Positions 45,032-52,982 of a stretch of 64,000 nucleotides of DNA are shown here, one piece after another (position 1 is the stretch's first letter; each line of letters starts with the position of its first letter). Both the position numbers and the translations under genes were made by a program. The notes beneath the pieces are model-generated. The model did not search any database, was not told where the DNA came from, and saw only the letters and a list, made by a program, of their open reading frames with translations. Source of the stretch: Adiantum capillus-veneris (lineage: Eukaryota > Streptophyta > Polypodiopsida > Polypodiales > Pteridaceae); assembly GCA_014529385.2 (NCBI GenBank), contig CM043962.1, positions 46,419,098 through 46,483,097 of the forward strand, written 5' to 3'.

Positions 45032-45321
45032 TTAGCTAAAAAGCCCCCTTATAGGCATTTCAGTTTCCGAAGTCGTCTTTTTGCCTTGGAGTTGAATTTC
45101 TTCAACTTTTCTTTTCGAGAGTTGCATTTCCAGCTCATTGGATATGTTGTGAAGCCACCTATTTGGTTGAACTTGACTTTGGCTCCCCGTTCTCCATCTT
45201 TCTCCATTTGGTTGCCCGAAAGCGTCTTTTTCACCATCGGTAAGTGAATCAGCTTTCTTTTGGGTTTTGCTTGCAAACATAAGTCATCCATGTATATTTG
45301 AAGCTGCTTGTGAAGTTTCAT
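45032..45321 (-). other. Small ORF with an RT active-site-like segment
   Basis: Bases 45277-45299 are identical to 50315-50337 in the RT gene and encode the same I-Y-M-D-D-L-C. Around it only L...L and H-L positions agree. It may be a captured or recombined RT fragment inside the non-coding block. It is not a gene in its own right. Confidence 0.4.
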
Positions 45322-46541
45322 GTCATTTGGTCGTCAATTTTAGCCGTTATGCCAAAATGACGCTTTGTGTGTCCGCCGCCGAATCGGTTGTTCCGACCTA
45401 CTTTTGGTGATCCAAACCCGGAGATACTCCATGGTTGCATTGACCTCAATGTTGTTAAGCTTCCTGAGAAGTTTTGTGTCGTTCCGACAACTTTTTTCTG
45501 TTTGCCTCTTGCAGGCTCTGTTGACCTAGGGTTTTTCCAGTCGTTCTTTCTCGAGCTTTGAGTGCTAGAAACTCATCTCCTATACTAGGGTAACCCACCT
45601 CTAAGTTCTTGCAAGGTTTGGTTAGGCGGTTGTGCCCCTACCTAGCGTTCCTCCCCATTCCCCGTCTGCTCTTGTTTCTTGGTTTTGGTGAGTTTTCGCG
45701 ACAAAAGTTAACGATAAGCATCAAAAGCTTATGGCAACGAGTCTACCTCTCATGTTTGGTGTCCTCTGAGCTCTTGTAGCAGTCGTAGAAGGCGGTAGAA
45801 GGTCGGATGCTCCTGTGTGCTCTTTGCTCTCTCCAAGAAGGTAATAGTGGAAATGAGCTTGATAGTGAAGTGAAAAATACTTAACTTCGGGCTTCCCGGA
45901 TCACTTGTTACCAAATTTGACATGTGCTCCTATCTCGTCGTGAAATGCACTTTAGGATTTGAAATTTCTCAATTTGGACTCCGTTTGACCTATTTCTGAG
46001 AAATCTGTCCACTTTGCCAAAATTCTGTCATTTCGGGCTTTCCGCAACTTTTTTAGAATTGTACCCAATTTTTATCCTGGGTTGCCCTTGTCATTAGGAC
46101 CATCACCGTCTATTCTTTTCTTTTTTCCGATCTCATTTCACCTGTTTTTTTATTTTTCTTTTATTTTTATTAAGAAAATCATAAAAAATAAAAGAAAATA
46201 GCAAATTGAATCTAAAAAACTCCAAACATACACGATAAATAGCTGGTAACCCTGTGTATATGAATATACACTTCTTCGTGATTTCTGGACTTGGATTACC
46301 ACTTTTTTCCACTTTTTAGCTCCAAAAACACTCTTATTTAGTGATATTTACACATCTAGAGACCCAAATTCATCATTTGATCTCTTCTTGTTGCAAAACA
46401 AGGTATATAAGGGCATAAATATTATCAATATCCGCAATCAAACATAAAAAATTACAAAATCATGTAAGACACTGCCCTTGTAATATAATTTTTGTTTTTC
46501 TTTGTTTTTTCCGCTTGTAGCTGCTTTGTAGCTCCTGTATA

Positions 46542-46574
46542 CCTCCCCCCCTCCTTGTCTGAGTCCTCCCGGAC
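46542..46574 (-). other. Internal polypurine tract of element B with adjacent hairpin
   Basis: Minus strand GGAGGGGGGGAGG (46542-46554), about 20 bases past the pol stop codon (46577-46579). Between them lies an inverted repeat, GTCC (46563-46566) and GGAC (46571-46574), with a TCCC loop. The surrounding 30 bases match element A at 6148-6181. Confidence 0.78.
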
Positions 46575-46576
46575 GA

Positions 46577-48916
46577 CTATGAAGTGTCTGTGGGTGAAGC
46601 ATTGTAGTTGTTTTGGTCATAAGCTCCCAATGCAATTGTAGAGCGATGATACAACAGTCTTTCCAATAAAGCTGCTCTTTGTTTGATTGAAGGATTGGTG
46701 GTCGGGTTTTGGGTTGGTTTTGGCACTTCGGTAGTAGAATCAGTAGATGGATTCTTCGTTACCTTGTTGTCTTTTTTCACAATCCAAATCTGCTTCCGCT
46801 TTGCTTGTGCTTGCCACAAACTCTTTGCGACCCAAACCTGCTTTGTTGTGTGTGTTGATTTCCTCGCCTTGAAATACCTAGGAGTTTCCGTTGATTGTAT
46901 TGAAGGGAGTTCCTGTTTACAAATCTTTGGGATCCAAATTTGCTTGCTATAGCTTTGTGCCGTCATGAACTTCTTTGGAATCCAGATCTGTTTCACTGTC
47001 CTTGATTGTCGGGGATCACTCTGTTGTCTGGTATTGAAGACTCTGTTTGTGTTTTCTGGCACCACCTTTTTTAGTCTCCATACCAACGTTGACTCCGTTT
47101 TATCCCAAGGTTGAGCTGTTATATTATTGCTTGTCTTCCTTATCCACTGTTGAGAGTTCCTCGTCGACGAGCAATCCAGTTGTGTAGAAACTTTTGGTTG
47201 CCATTGCTTCTTCTTTTTCTCTGTTTGTTGTTTGCCCTTGTCCGTGGATTCTTCCTTTGGAGTTGGCTCTGCTCCTTTGGTGAACTTAACTGATTGACTT
47301 TCACCTTCGTATTTGATAAGCACTGATTTAGAACTCCAGTCAATCATTGCATTGTATTGCTTCTGCCATGGTTGTCCTAGCAATAATGGATGTTGTGTAG
47401 CTTGGTCTTCAACCACGTAAAACATATGAGGATACACATATTGGTTAATCTGTATATGTAAAACTGTGCATCCGACAGTTTTGATTGAATTCTCAGAGTA
47501 ACTTTTTAACTCTTGCTTGGCAGTTTGTAATTTCGTGTCATTTGTCAATTGTCTATACAAACTGAGTGAAAGTAGGTTAGCTTGAGCTCCTGAATCCAAT
47601 AGTGCTCTGGCTTTAATTTGGTTGGTCCCTACTTTGCATTCAATGATGGGTTCTTCTTTGTCATTATCCATATCTGTTATACTGACTGCGTTTATTCGTA
47701 TTGCTCCTTTATTGCGCTGTTTCTGACGCAGAAGTCTTCTTTTCTCCATTCTTTCTTTCGCCTTAGCTTGCGCTTCCTCTACAATCTTTTTCTTTTTTTG
47801 GACACGCAGCTTTTCTTGATGTATTTTGAGAAGCATGTCTTGTGTTAGCGGCAACAGATACTTTTTCACTCTGCATCCACTAATCCAATTGGGCATTTCT
47901 TCTCCGTCTAATGTAGCAAGCTTGACGGCTCCACTTGGTGATAGATCTTTAATCACCAGAGGTCCCATCCCTCGCTTTTTAAGCTTCTTAGCATGTTGTT
48001 TCAGAGTGTAAACTAGGACATAGTCCCCAACTTTAAACTCTTTAGTCCGCACATGCTTATCAAAAAATTCCTTTTGTCGCCTTTTTTGAGCGTAGATGGA
48101 AGCTACTGCTTTTAGGCAAAGCTCATCTAGCTTTTCCAGGTCATCTAATCTATCAGAGAGCTCGTGCCCTGTCCACTCTAGATCCTTAGCCACCCTTAAG
48201 GTTGAAATCAAGAATTCTATTGGTAAGATAGCATTTAGCCCAAAAACCATGTTATATGGGGTCGTTCCTATTGATGTTTTATATGCTACCCTATATGCCC
48301 ATAATGTTGAATGCAACTTCTGGTCCCAGTCAGTTCTCGATTCAGATACAATCTTCGTAAGGACTGTGCATATGGTTTTGTTTGTTGCTTCAGCTTGTCC
48401 GTTTGCTTGTGGATGATACGGGGCTGATTTCCTATGGATTACCATGAGTTCATCTAGAAGGATCTTTATCACTTCATTTATAAAATGTGTGCCTCGATCA
48501 TTCACAATTTCTATTGGCAATCCATATCGTACAAAGACGTATTCATATAGAAATTGTGCCGTGGTCCTGGCATCTGCTTTTTGAGTTGCCTTTGCTTCGA
48601 TCCACTTTGTTAGATAGTTTGTAGCCACAATTATGTATTGTGCATGAGTCTTATATGCAGGAGGTGAAATGGGTCCGACATAATCAATCCCCCATTTTGC
48701 AAAAGCTCTTGCCCCCATCATTGGTCTAAGCAGCATATCATCTCTTTTAAGTGGTACTTTGGTCCGCTGACAGTCATCACACCGTTTAACGTATTCCTCA
48801 GCGTCCATATGTAATGTTGGCCACCAGATTCCTGCGGCTAAGACAAGTTTTGATGTCTTATCACCTGAGAAATGGCCTCCACCTACTCCTCCATGAGCTT
48901 GCTCCAGGATTATCAC
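46577..48916 (-). CDS. Element B integrase with second retropepsin-like domain and W-P-K repeats (779 aa open)
   Basis: Residues 1-50: second H2C2 zinc module (AHGGVGGGHFSG ... CDDCQ). The DD35E core follows: Asp in WGIDYVGP, Asp in NDRGTHF, Glu in NGQAEATNK, with exactly 35 residues between the last two. GPY/F C-terminal domain at about 290-345. A Lys/Arg/Glu coiled segment precedes a second aspartic-protease-like domain (about 420-535) with ALLDSGAQANLLS and LLGQPWQKQYNAMIDW. The tail (about 575-745) repeats a Trp-[IV]-x-Lys motif six times (KQIWIPKK, KQIWIPKI, KQVWVAKS, KQIWIVKK among them). The ORF is the in-frame continuation of 49022-50947 past one TAG. Integrase joins element DNA to the genome; the role of the tail is unknown. 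Confidence 0.9.
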   Translation of the reverse strand: MIILEQAHGGVGGGHFSGDKTSKLVLAAGIWWPTLHMDAEEYVKRCDDCQRTKVPLKRDDMLLRPMMGARAFAKWGIDYVGPISPPAYKTHAQYIIVATNYLTKWIEAKATQKADARTTAQFLYEYVFVRYGLPIEIVNDRGTHFINEVIKILLDELMVIHRKSAPYHPQANGQAEATNKTICTVLTKIVSESRTDWDQKLHSTLWAYRVAYKTSIGTTPYNMVFGLNAILPIEFLISTLRVAKDLEWTGHELSDRLDDLEKLDELCLKAVASIYAQKRRQKEFFDKHVRTKEFKVGDYVLVYTLKQHAKKLKKRGMGPLVIKDLSPSGAVKLATLDGEEMPNWISGCRVKKYLLPLTQDMLLKIHQEKLRVQKKKKIVEEAQAKAKERMEKRRLLRQKQRNKGAIRINAVSITDMDNDKEEPIIECKVGTNQIKARALLDSGAQANLLSLSLYRQLTNDTKLQTAKQELKSYSENSIKTVGCTVLHIQINQYVYPHMFYVVEDQATQHPLLLGQPWQKQYNAMIDWSSKSVLIKYEGESQSVKFTKGAEPTPKEESTDKGKQQTEKKKKQWQPKVSTQLDCSSTRNSQQWIRKTSNNITAQPWDKTESTLVWRLKKVVPENTNRVFNTRQQSDPRQSRTVKQIWIPKKFMTAQSYSKQIWIPKICKQELPSIQSTETPRYFKARKSTHTTKQVWVAKSLWQAQAKRKQIWIVKKDNKVTKNPSTDSTTEVPKPTQNPTTNPSIKQRAALLERLLYHRSTIALGAYDQNNYNASPTDTS

Positions 48917-49021
48917 ATACTCAGACTCTGATGCGCAAATCCTAAGCTGGTTGTCTTTACCTCTCTTATAGAGTTGATCTCCTATTAAAGCGTAATCTCT
49001 AGCTTCTGTCTCTACAGATTT

Positions 49022-50947
49022 CTAACGAGCTTTTGACGTTCCTTCTGGGAAAGTTCTATTTGTGAGATATTCAACAATATACTGACTCCATTCTGGAGCG
49101 ATCATTATCTGATATAATGTCGAATACTCGGCTGGCGGTTTTGATGAGCATACAATACATACAGTGACATATTCATGTACGCTTTCTTTCATTCCTGGCC
49201 AATAGACTCCCAATTGTAACAAATTCCTATATGTGTTCCTTCTTGAACAATGAAATGCACATTCCTGAACATGTGCTTCGCGCAGATATATATTATATTC
49301 CTCAGGATTGATGCATAGTCGTAAAACATGATCATTTCCCAATTGATACAACCTTCCTGCAATCAATTGAAGATTCTTGGATTGCTGAATAGCAATATGT
49401 TTCAGGTTGCATTCTCTTCTATCGAACTCTCCTCCATAGGTTAATAGGTTAACGACATTTTGAGACCACCTCGGTATCATTTCTATGTTGAACAAGTACG
49501 CGTCTGGCATGTCGTCATCTACTCCTATAGGGTCTTCTCCATTCGTCAATCGCGAAAGATGATCAGCTCTAAGATGTGTTTTTCCTTTCTTTACTACTAT
49601 CGTGAAGTCGAATTCCAGTAAAATAATGAACCATCTCACTATTCTCCCGGTATTGCATGGTTTATTCACTAGGTAGAGCAAGGCTTGGTGATCCGTAAAA
49701 AACACAAACTTGTTGGCTAGAAGATAATGCCGAAATTTCTTCACAGCATAGATCATTCCTAATCCTTCTCGCTCTGTTGTGGTGTAATTCTTCTCTGCAT
49801 GGTTGAGCTGTCGACTGGCGTAACAGATAGGAAAATCCATGTTTCCTTCTTCTGGCTGAGCCAGAATGCATCCTATTGCATATGCCGAAGCATCTATGTG
49901 CACATGGAATATCTTCTCCCAATCTGGTGATTTCAAGACTGGAGCAGTAATGAGTGCCTCTTTCAATTTCTTGAACGATTCCTCACACTCCTCTGTCCAT
50001 TCAAAGTTCACTATTAGCCTGTAAAGTGGTTGGCCTATTATAGCGTACATGTAAATGAATCGTCTATAATATCCACAATGTCCCATAAAGCTCTGTACTT
50101 GTTTCGCATTGGTTGGTCTAGGCATATCCACTATAACTTTTATCTTCTCTAAATCCGTGGATATTCCGTTTTGTGAGACAATATGTCCCAGAATTCTTCC
50201 CTGTCGGACCATAAACACACATTTCTCAGGATTGAGACAAATGCGATATGTCCTACATTTCTCAAATACTTTTCTTAGGTGTTCTAGATGCTCATCTCTC
50301 AGTAGAGAATGTACACATAAGTCATCCATGTATATTTCGAGAAACAGCCTTAAGTATTCTTTGAAAGCATGCATCATCAGCCTCTGGAAGGTTGCGGGAG
50401 CATTGGTTAGACCAAAAGGCATAACCCGATAAGCATAAATTCCCCACTCCGTTGCAAAAGCTGTTTTATGTTGATCTTCCAGTGCTATGGCTAGCTGGTT
50501 ATATCCTGAAAAACCATCAAGAAAGGAGTATGCTGTTTTCCCTAATACACGCTCTAGAACATGATCAGTTATCGGCAGGGGATAATTGTCCCTGATTGTT
50601 GCAGCATTCACTTTCTTTAAGTTGACACACACTCGGAGTTTTCCGTTCTTCTTAGGTACTACCACAATCGGAGATACCCAATCAGTGTGTTCAATCTCGT
50701 ATATGAATTCAGCTTCCATTAGCTTATCTATCTCCTCCTTGATTCGCTTAGCAAAAGTATCATTATATGTGTATGGTCTCTGTCTGCTAGGCTTTGCGTC
50801 TTGTTTCAGTGGGATTGAGTGTTGGCATATCGATGGGTCAACTCCCTTTAAGTCCTTATAAGACCATGCAAACACATCCCTGTACTCTCTGAGAAGACTC
50901 AAAAGTCTCTCTTCCTCGCTTGGAGACAAATCTGTGGCTATGTACAC
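49022..50947 (-). CDS. Element B reverse transcriptase, RNase H and extra zinc module (641 aa open)
   Basis: RT motifs in order: WVSPIVVVPKKNGKLRVCV, YSFLDGFSGYNQL, PFGLTNAPATFQRLM, catalytic YMDD at about 207-210, GRILGHIVSQNGI. RNase H: IDASAYAIG, TTEREGLGMIYAV, TDHQALLYL, ADHLSRL. From residue 491 comes an extra module with IPRWSQ, LIAGRLYQLGNDHVLRLC and an H2C2 site (AHVQECAFHC ... CIVC). A second copy begins at APEWSQ (residue 617) and runs through the TAG into the integrase ORF. Element A reads through the same place without a stop, so the TAG is a mutation of this copy. The upstream frame ends one base out of phase at an A6 run. Confidence 0.93.
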   Translation of the reverse strand: MYIATDLSPSEEERLLSLLREYRDVFAWSYKDLKGVDPSICQHSIPLKQDAKPSRQRPYTYNDTFAKRIKEEIDKLMEAEFIYEIEHTDWVSPIVVVPKKNGKLRVCVNLKKVNAATIRDNYPLPITDHVLERVLGKTAYSFLDGFSGYNQLAIALEDQHKTAFATEWGIYAYRVMPFGLTNAPATFQRLMMHAFKEYLRLFLEIYMDDLCVHSLLRDEHLEHLRKVFEKCRTYRICLNPEKCVFMVRQGRILGHIVSQNGISTDLEKIKVIVDMPRPTNAKQVQSFMGHCGYYRRFIYMYAIIGQPLYRLIVNFEWTEECEESFKKLKEALITAPVLKSPDWEKIFHVHIDASAYAIGCILAQPEEGNMDFPICYASRQLNHAEKNYTTTEREGLGMIYAVKKFRHYLLANKFVFFTDHQALLYLVNKPCNTGRIVRWFIILLEFDFTIVVKKGKTHLRADHLSRLTNGEDPIGVDDDMPDAYLFNIEMIPRWSQNVVNLLTYGGEFDRRECNLKHIAIQQSKNLQLIAGRLYQLGNDHVLRLCINPEEYNIYLREAHVQECAFHCSRRNTYRNLLQLGVYWPGMKESVHEYVTVCIVCSSKPPAEYSTLYQIMIAPEWSQYIVEYLTNRTFPEGTSKAR

Positions 50948-50973
50948 CGGTCTAGGCGTCTCACCTGGAGCTG

Positions 50974-51861
50974 CTAAATCAACTTTTTTGCATCCTCCGG
51001 TCCGTCATAAGATTCGTTCTCCTTCCTCTCTCGAATAGGTGGGGTTAATATCACCTTCCTATCCTCTATTGTGAATTTCCTATAGTGAGAGGGAACATCC
51101 ATGTTTTCCTTGATTTTGACGTTTTCGTCCTCTCCACTCTCAATTTCTGTCGTCCAAACTTCCTTCAGAGTTTTCTTGAGCTCTCTGTACTTGTTTCTAC
51201 GTTCTAACTTGGACTCCGTGTATTCTCTGTTGCGCTTGTTCTTTTCTGATTTTTCTGTTTCAGTTTTCGTTCCATTCTTTTGAACTTGATTTCTTGAGCC
51301 TCTTTTGTCTTTTCGTAAGCTCTTTTGATCACTGCCTCTCATTCTTCCAGAAATCTTATCCTTAACACAATCTTCAGCCTTTACTAGCATTAGGAATTGA
51401 TTTTTTCCTCTTATTCTAGGCATCGGATTGGTTCTAACCCCTTTTGTTTTTTTCTTTGCTCTATAGTGTTTCTGGCGCTGTTTAGTTTGGTTCGGAAAAT
51501 CATAAAATCGGACATCCGTTATAGTTTCTGCGTTTCCGCTTGAATTGTCCGTTGACTCGTTGTCTGCTTCATTTCCCCACTCTGGATGATTGGGAATGTC
51601 GTGAAACACCCCTTCTTCATCTTCTTTTTCCAGTGTATCGTTCTTTTCAATTTCTTTTTCGAGTACAGTTCTCAACATGAAATACGGAACCACGTCGTAC
51701 CCATCCTTGTCGCAAAATTTCGTTGTGGGACCATCCGGAATTGCACAAACATCTAGGGTTGCTAGAATGTGTGTCCATTCTAATGGTTCAAACGTGTCCT
51801 CTGGAAAGGGTTCTCTTACATAAGTTTCGTCTTCGATAGCCCTTTCTAAAACACATTCTTC
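50974..51861 (-). pseudogene. Element B protease-RT linker
   Basis: Open from the TGA at 51862 to a stop at 50974. It starts EECVLERAIEDETYVREPFP and continues through an acidic then Lys/Arg-rich linker (RRNKYRELKKTLKEVWTTEIE) to YDGPEDAKKLI. The last codons read GCA AAA AAG, after which the RT frame follows one base back. The linker has no catalytic motif; counterparts in A and C enter RT without a shift. Confidence 0.7.
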
Positions 51862-52780
51862 TCATTTCAGACTTCCACATTTCGAAGCTCCACACATCCA
51901 TAACTCCTTGGGTTTACCTAACCAAGCTGGAAATTTGGATCCCGCCAAAGTAGCTGAATCAAACTCCTCTACCGGTGTTCGGTTCACATCTTTGTAGCTA
52001 TGGTCTTTCAGGTTCACACGTGTAGTGGTTTCCATATTTCTCAAGTATATGTGATCGTAGCCCCAATCTTGGACCATTTTCAACTGTCTCATGAATGGTC
52101 TTCCCAATATGATATCATAGTTATTCTCCTTGGCAAAATCGACAATAGCAAAAGTATGTTCGTATTCAATGCCGCAAGAAGTCACTACAACTTTCTCTAA
52201 TACCCCATAGGTTTCTCCATGTGTCCATCTGCTAATTGGAGTTTCAACCTAGTTTCCTTATTGCTGGTTTCCCCCATTTTTTCCAGATTTCTTTTGTAGC
52301 AATGGCTACCCCTGCTCCACTGTCTAGTATTGCCATCGTCTTCACTCCTTGGAATTCAACTGGTAAGGTTGTATTCCCCTCTTCACCTTCGCAATACTCT
52401 CCGACCTTGTTTAAGGGTACAGGCTTAGCGTTCTTTTGTGGTTTGCTCAGCTCCTCTATGCTCTCTTGCAATCTCGATGTTGGATCTTTTATCCCGAATT
52501 TCTCCAAGCATTTTCCTACAGTGGTCCACATATGTGGTCTTAGCCTCAAAAGCTCAGCTAGAGTGATAGTGCATGTCACTGGTGTTGACAAAATCTCTAT
52601 CAATCCTTGCGAGTCCATGACTTTTTCTGATGAGATTTTTCGTGAGGGAATTGCTCTAATCTCGGATTTTGCTTCATACTCTCCTAAGTATGAAGGTAAG
52701 GTTTTCAGTGAATGAGGTTTGCTCTCCATTGTTCTAACAGAGCCCCCATCTCCCCAGTAAGATTGCAGATCCAAGTCCAC
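51862..52780 (-). pseudogene. Element B aspartic protease (canonical), with frameshifts
   Basis: LLRLRPHMWTTVGKCLEKFG, then active site TMAILDSGAGVAIAT, then after two one-base losses (about 52200-52250) NNYDIILGRPFMRQLKMVQ. All residues expected for a retropepsin are encoded but not in one frame. A TGA at 51862 ends it where element A continues with EECVLER. It would cut Gag-Pol if intact. Confidence 0.85.
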
Positions 52781-52982
52781 TTGGATCCTGCCTCAAATTC
52801 CACTATGGGAGGATTCCTGATGTCCTTTTCCCAATTTGTCTGATTAGCTTGGCAACTTAGCTCGTTTGCAAAGTTTGCCTCTCTCACTTGTTTCCAAAAT
52901 TCATTGTAATCATCATCTCTTCCGTAAGACCTCTGTATGACTGGATGAAAACTCTCTATCTCCTGATCGGTTGTGTTCAATA
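52705..52982 (-). pseudogene. Element B start of pro-pol frame, overlapping gag end
   Basis: This frame is open from about 53010, overlapping the last codons of gag in the -1 phase, and runs LNTTDQEIESFHP to a frame change near 52785 into the protease frame. Element A has PNTTDDAKS at the equivalent place. It suggests pro-pol expression by -1 frameshifting in intact relatives, without an obvious classical slippery heptamer. No domain recognised. Confidence 0.6.

Larger units (their letters stand above)
43763..46541. other. Non-coding block between pol and 3' ORF of element B
   Basis: 43763-45000 is diverged repeat text with five palindromes spaced 283, 135, 285 and 284 bases. 45032-45321 holds a short stretch resembling the RT active-site region. 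45330-46540 shows no coding signal and is AT-rich toward the pol end. Confidence 0.75.

Noticed and set aside
45360-45600. Possible captured host exon on the plus strand, with a TTGCAG acceptor-like site
   Set aside because: The open frame is short (64 codons), has no recognised domain, and a single splice-like hexamer is not evidence.
49022-49024. The TAG between RT-RNase H and integrase of B as a programmed readthrough site
   Set aside because: Element A reads through the same point with sense codons, so the stop is more likely a mutation of this copy.
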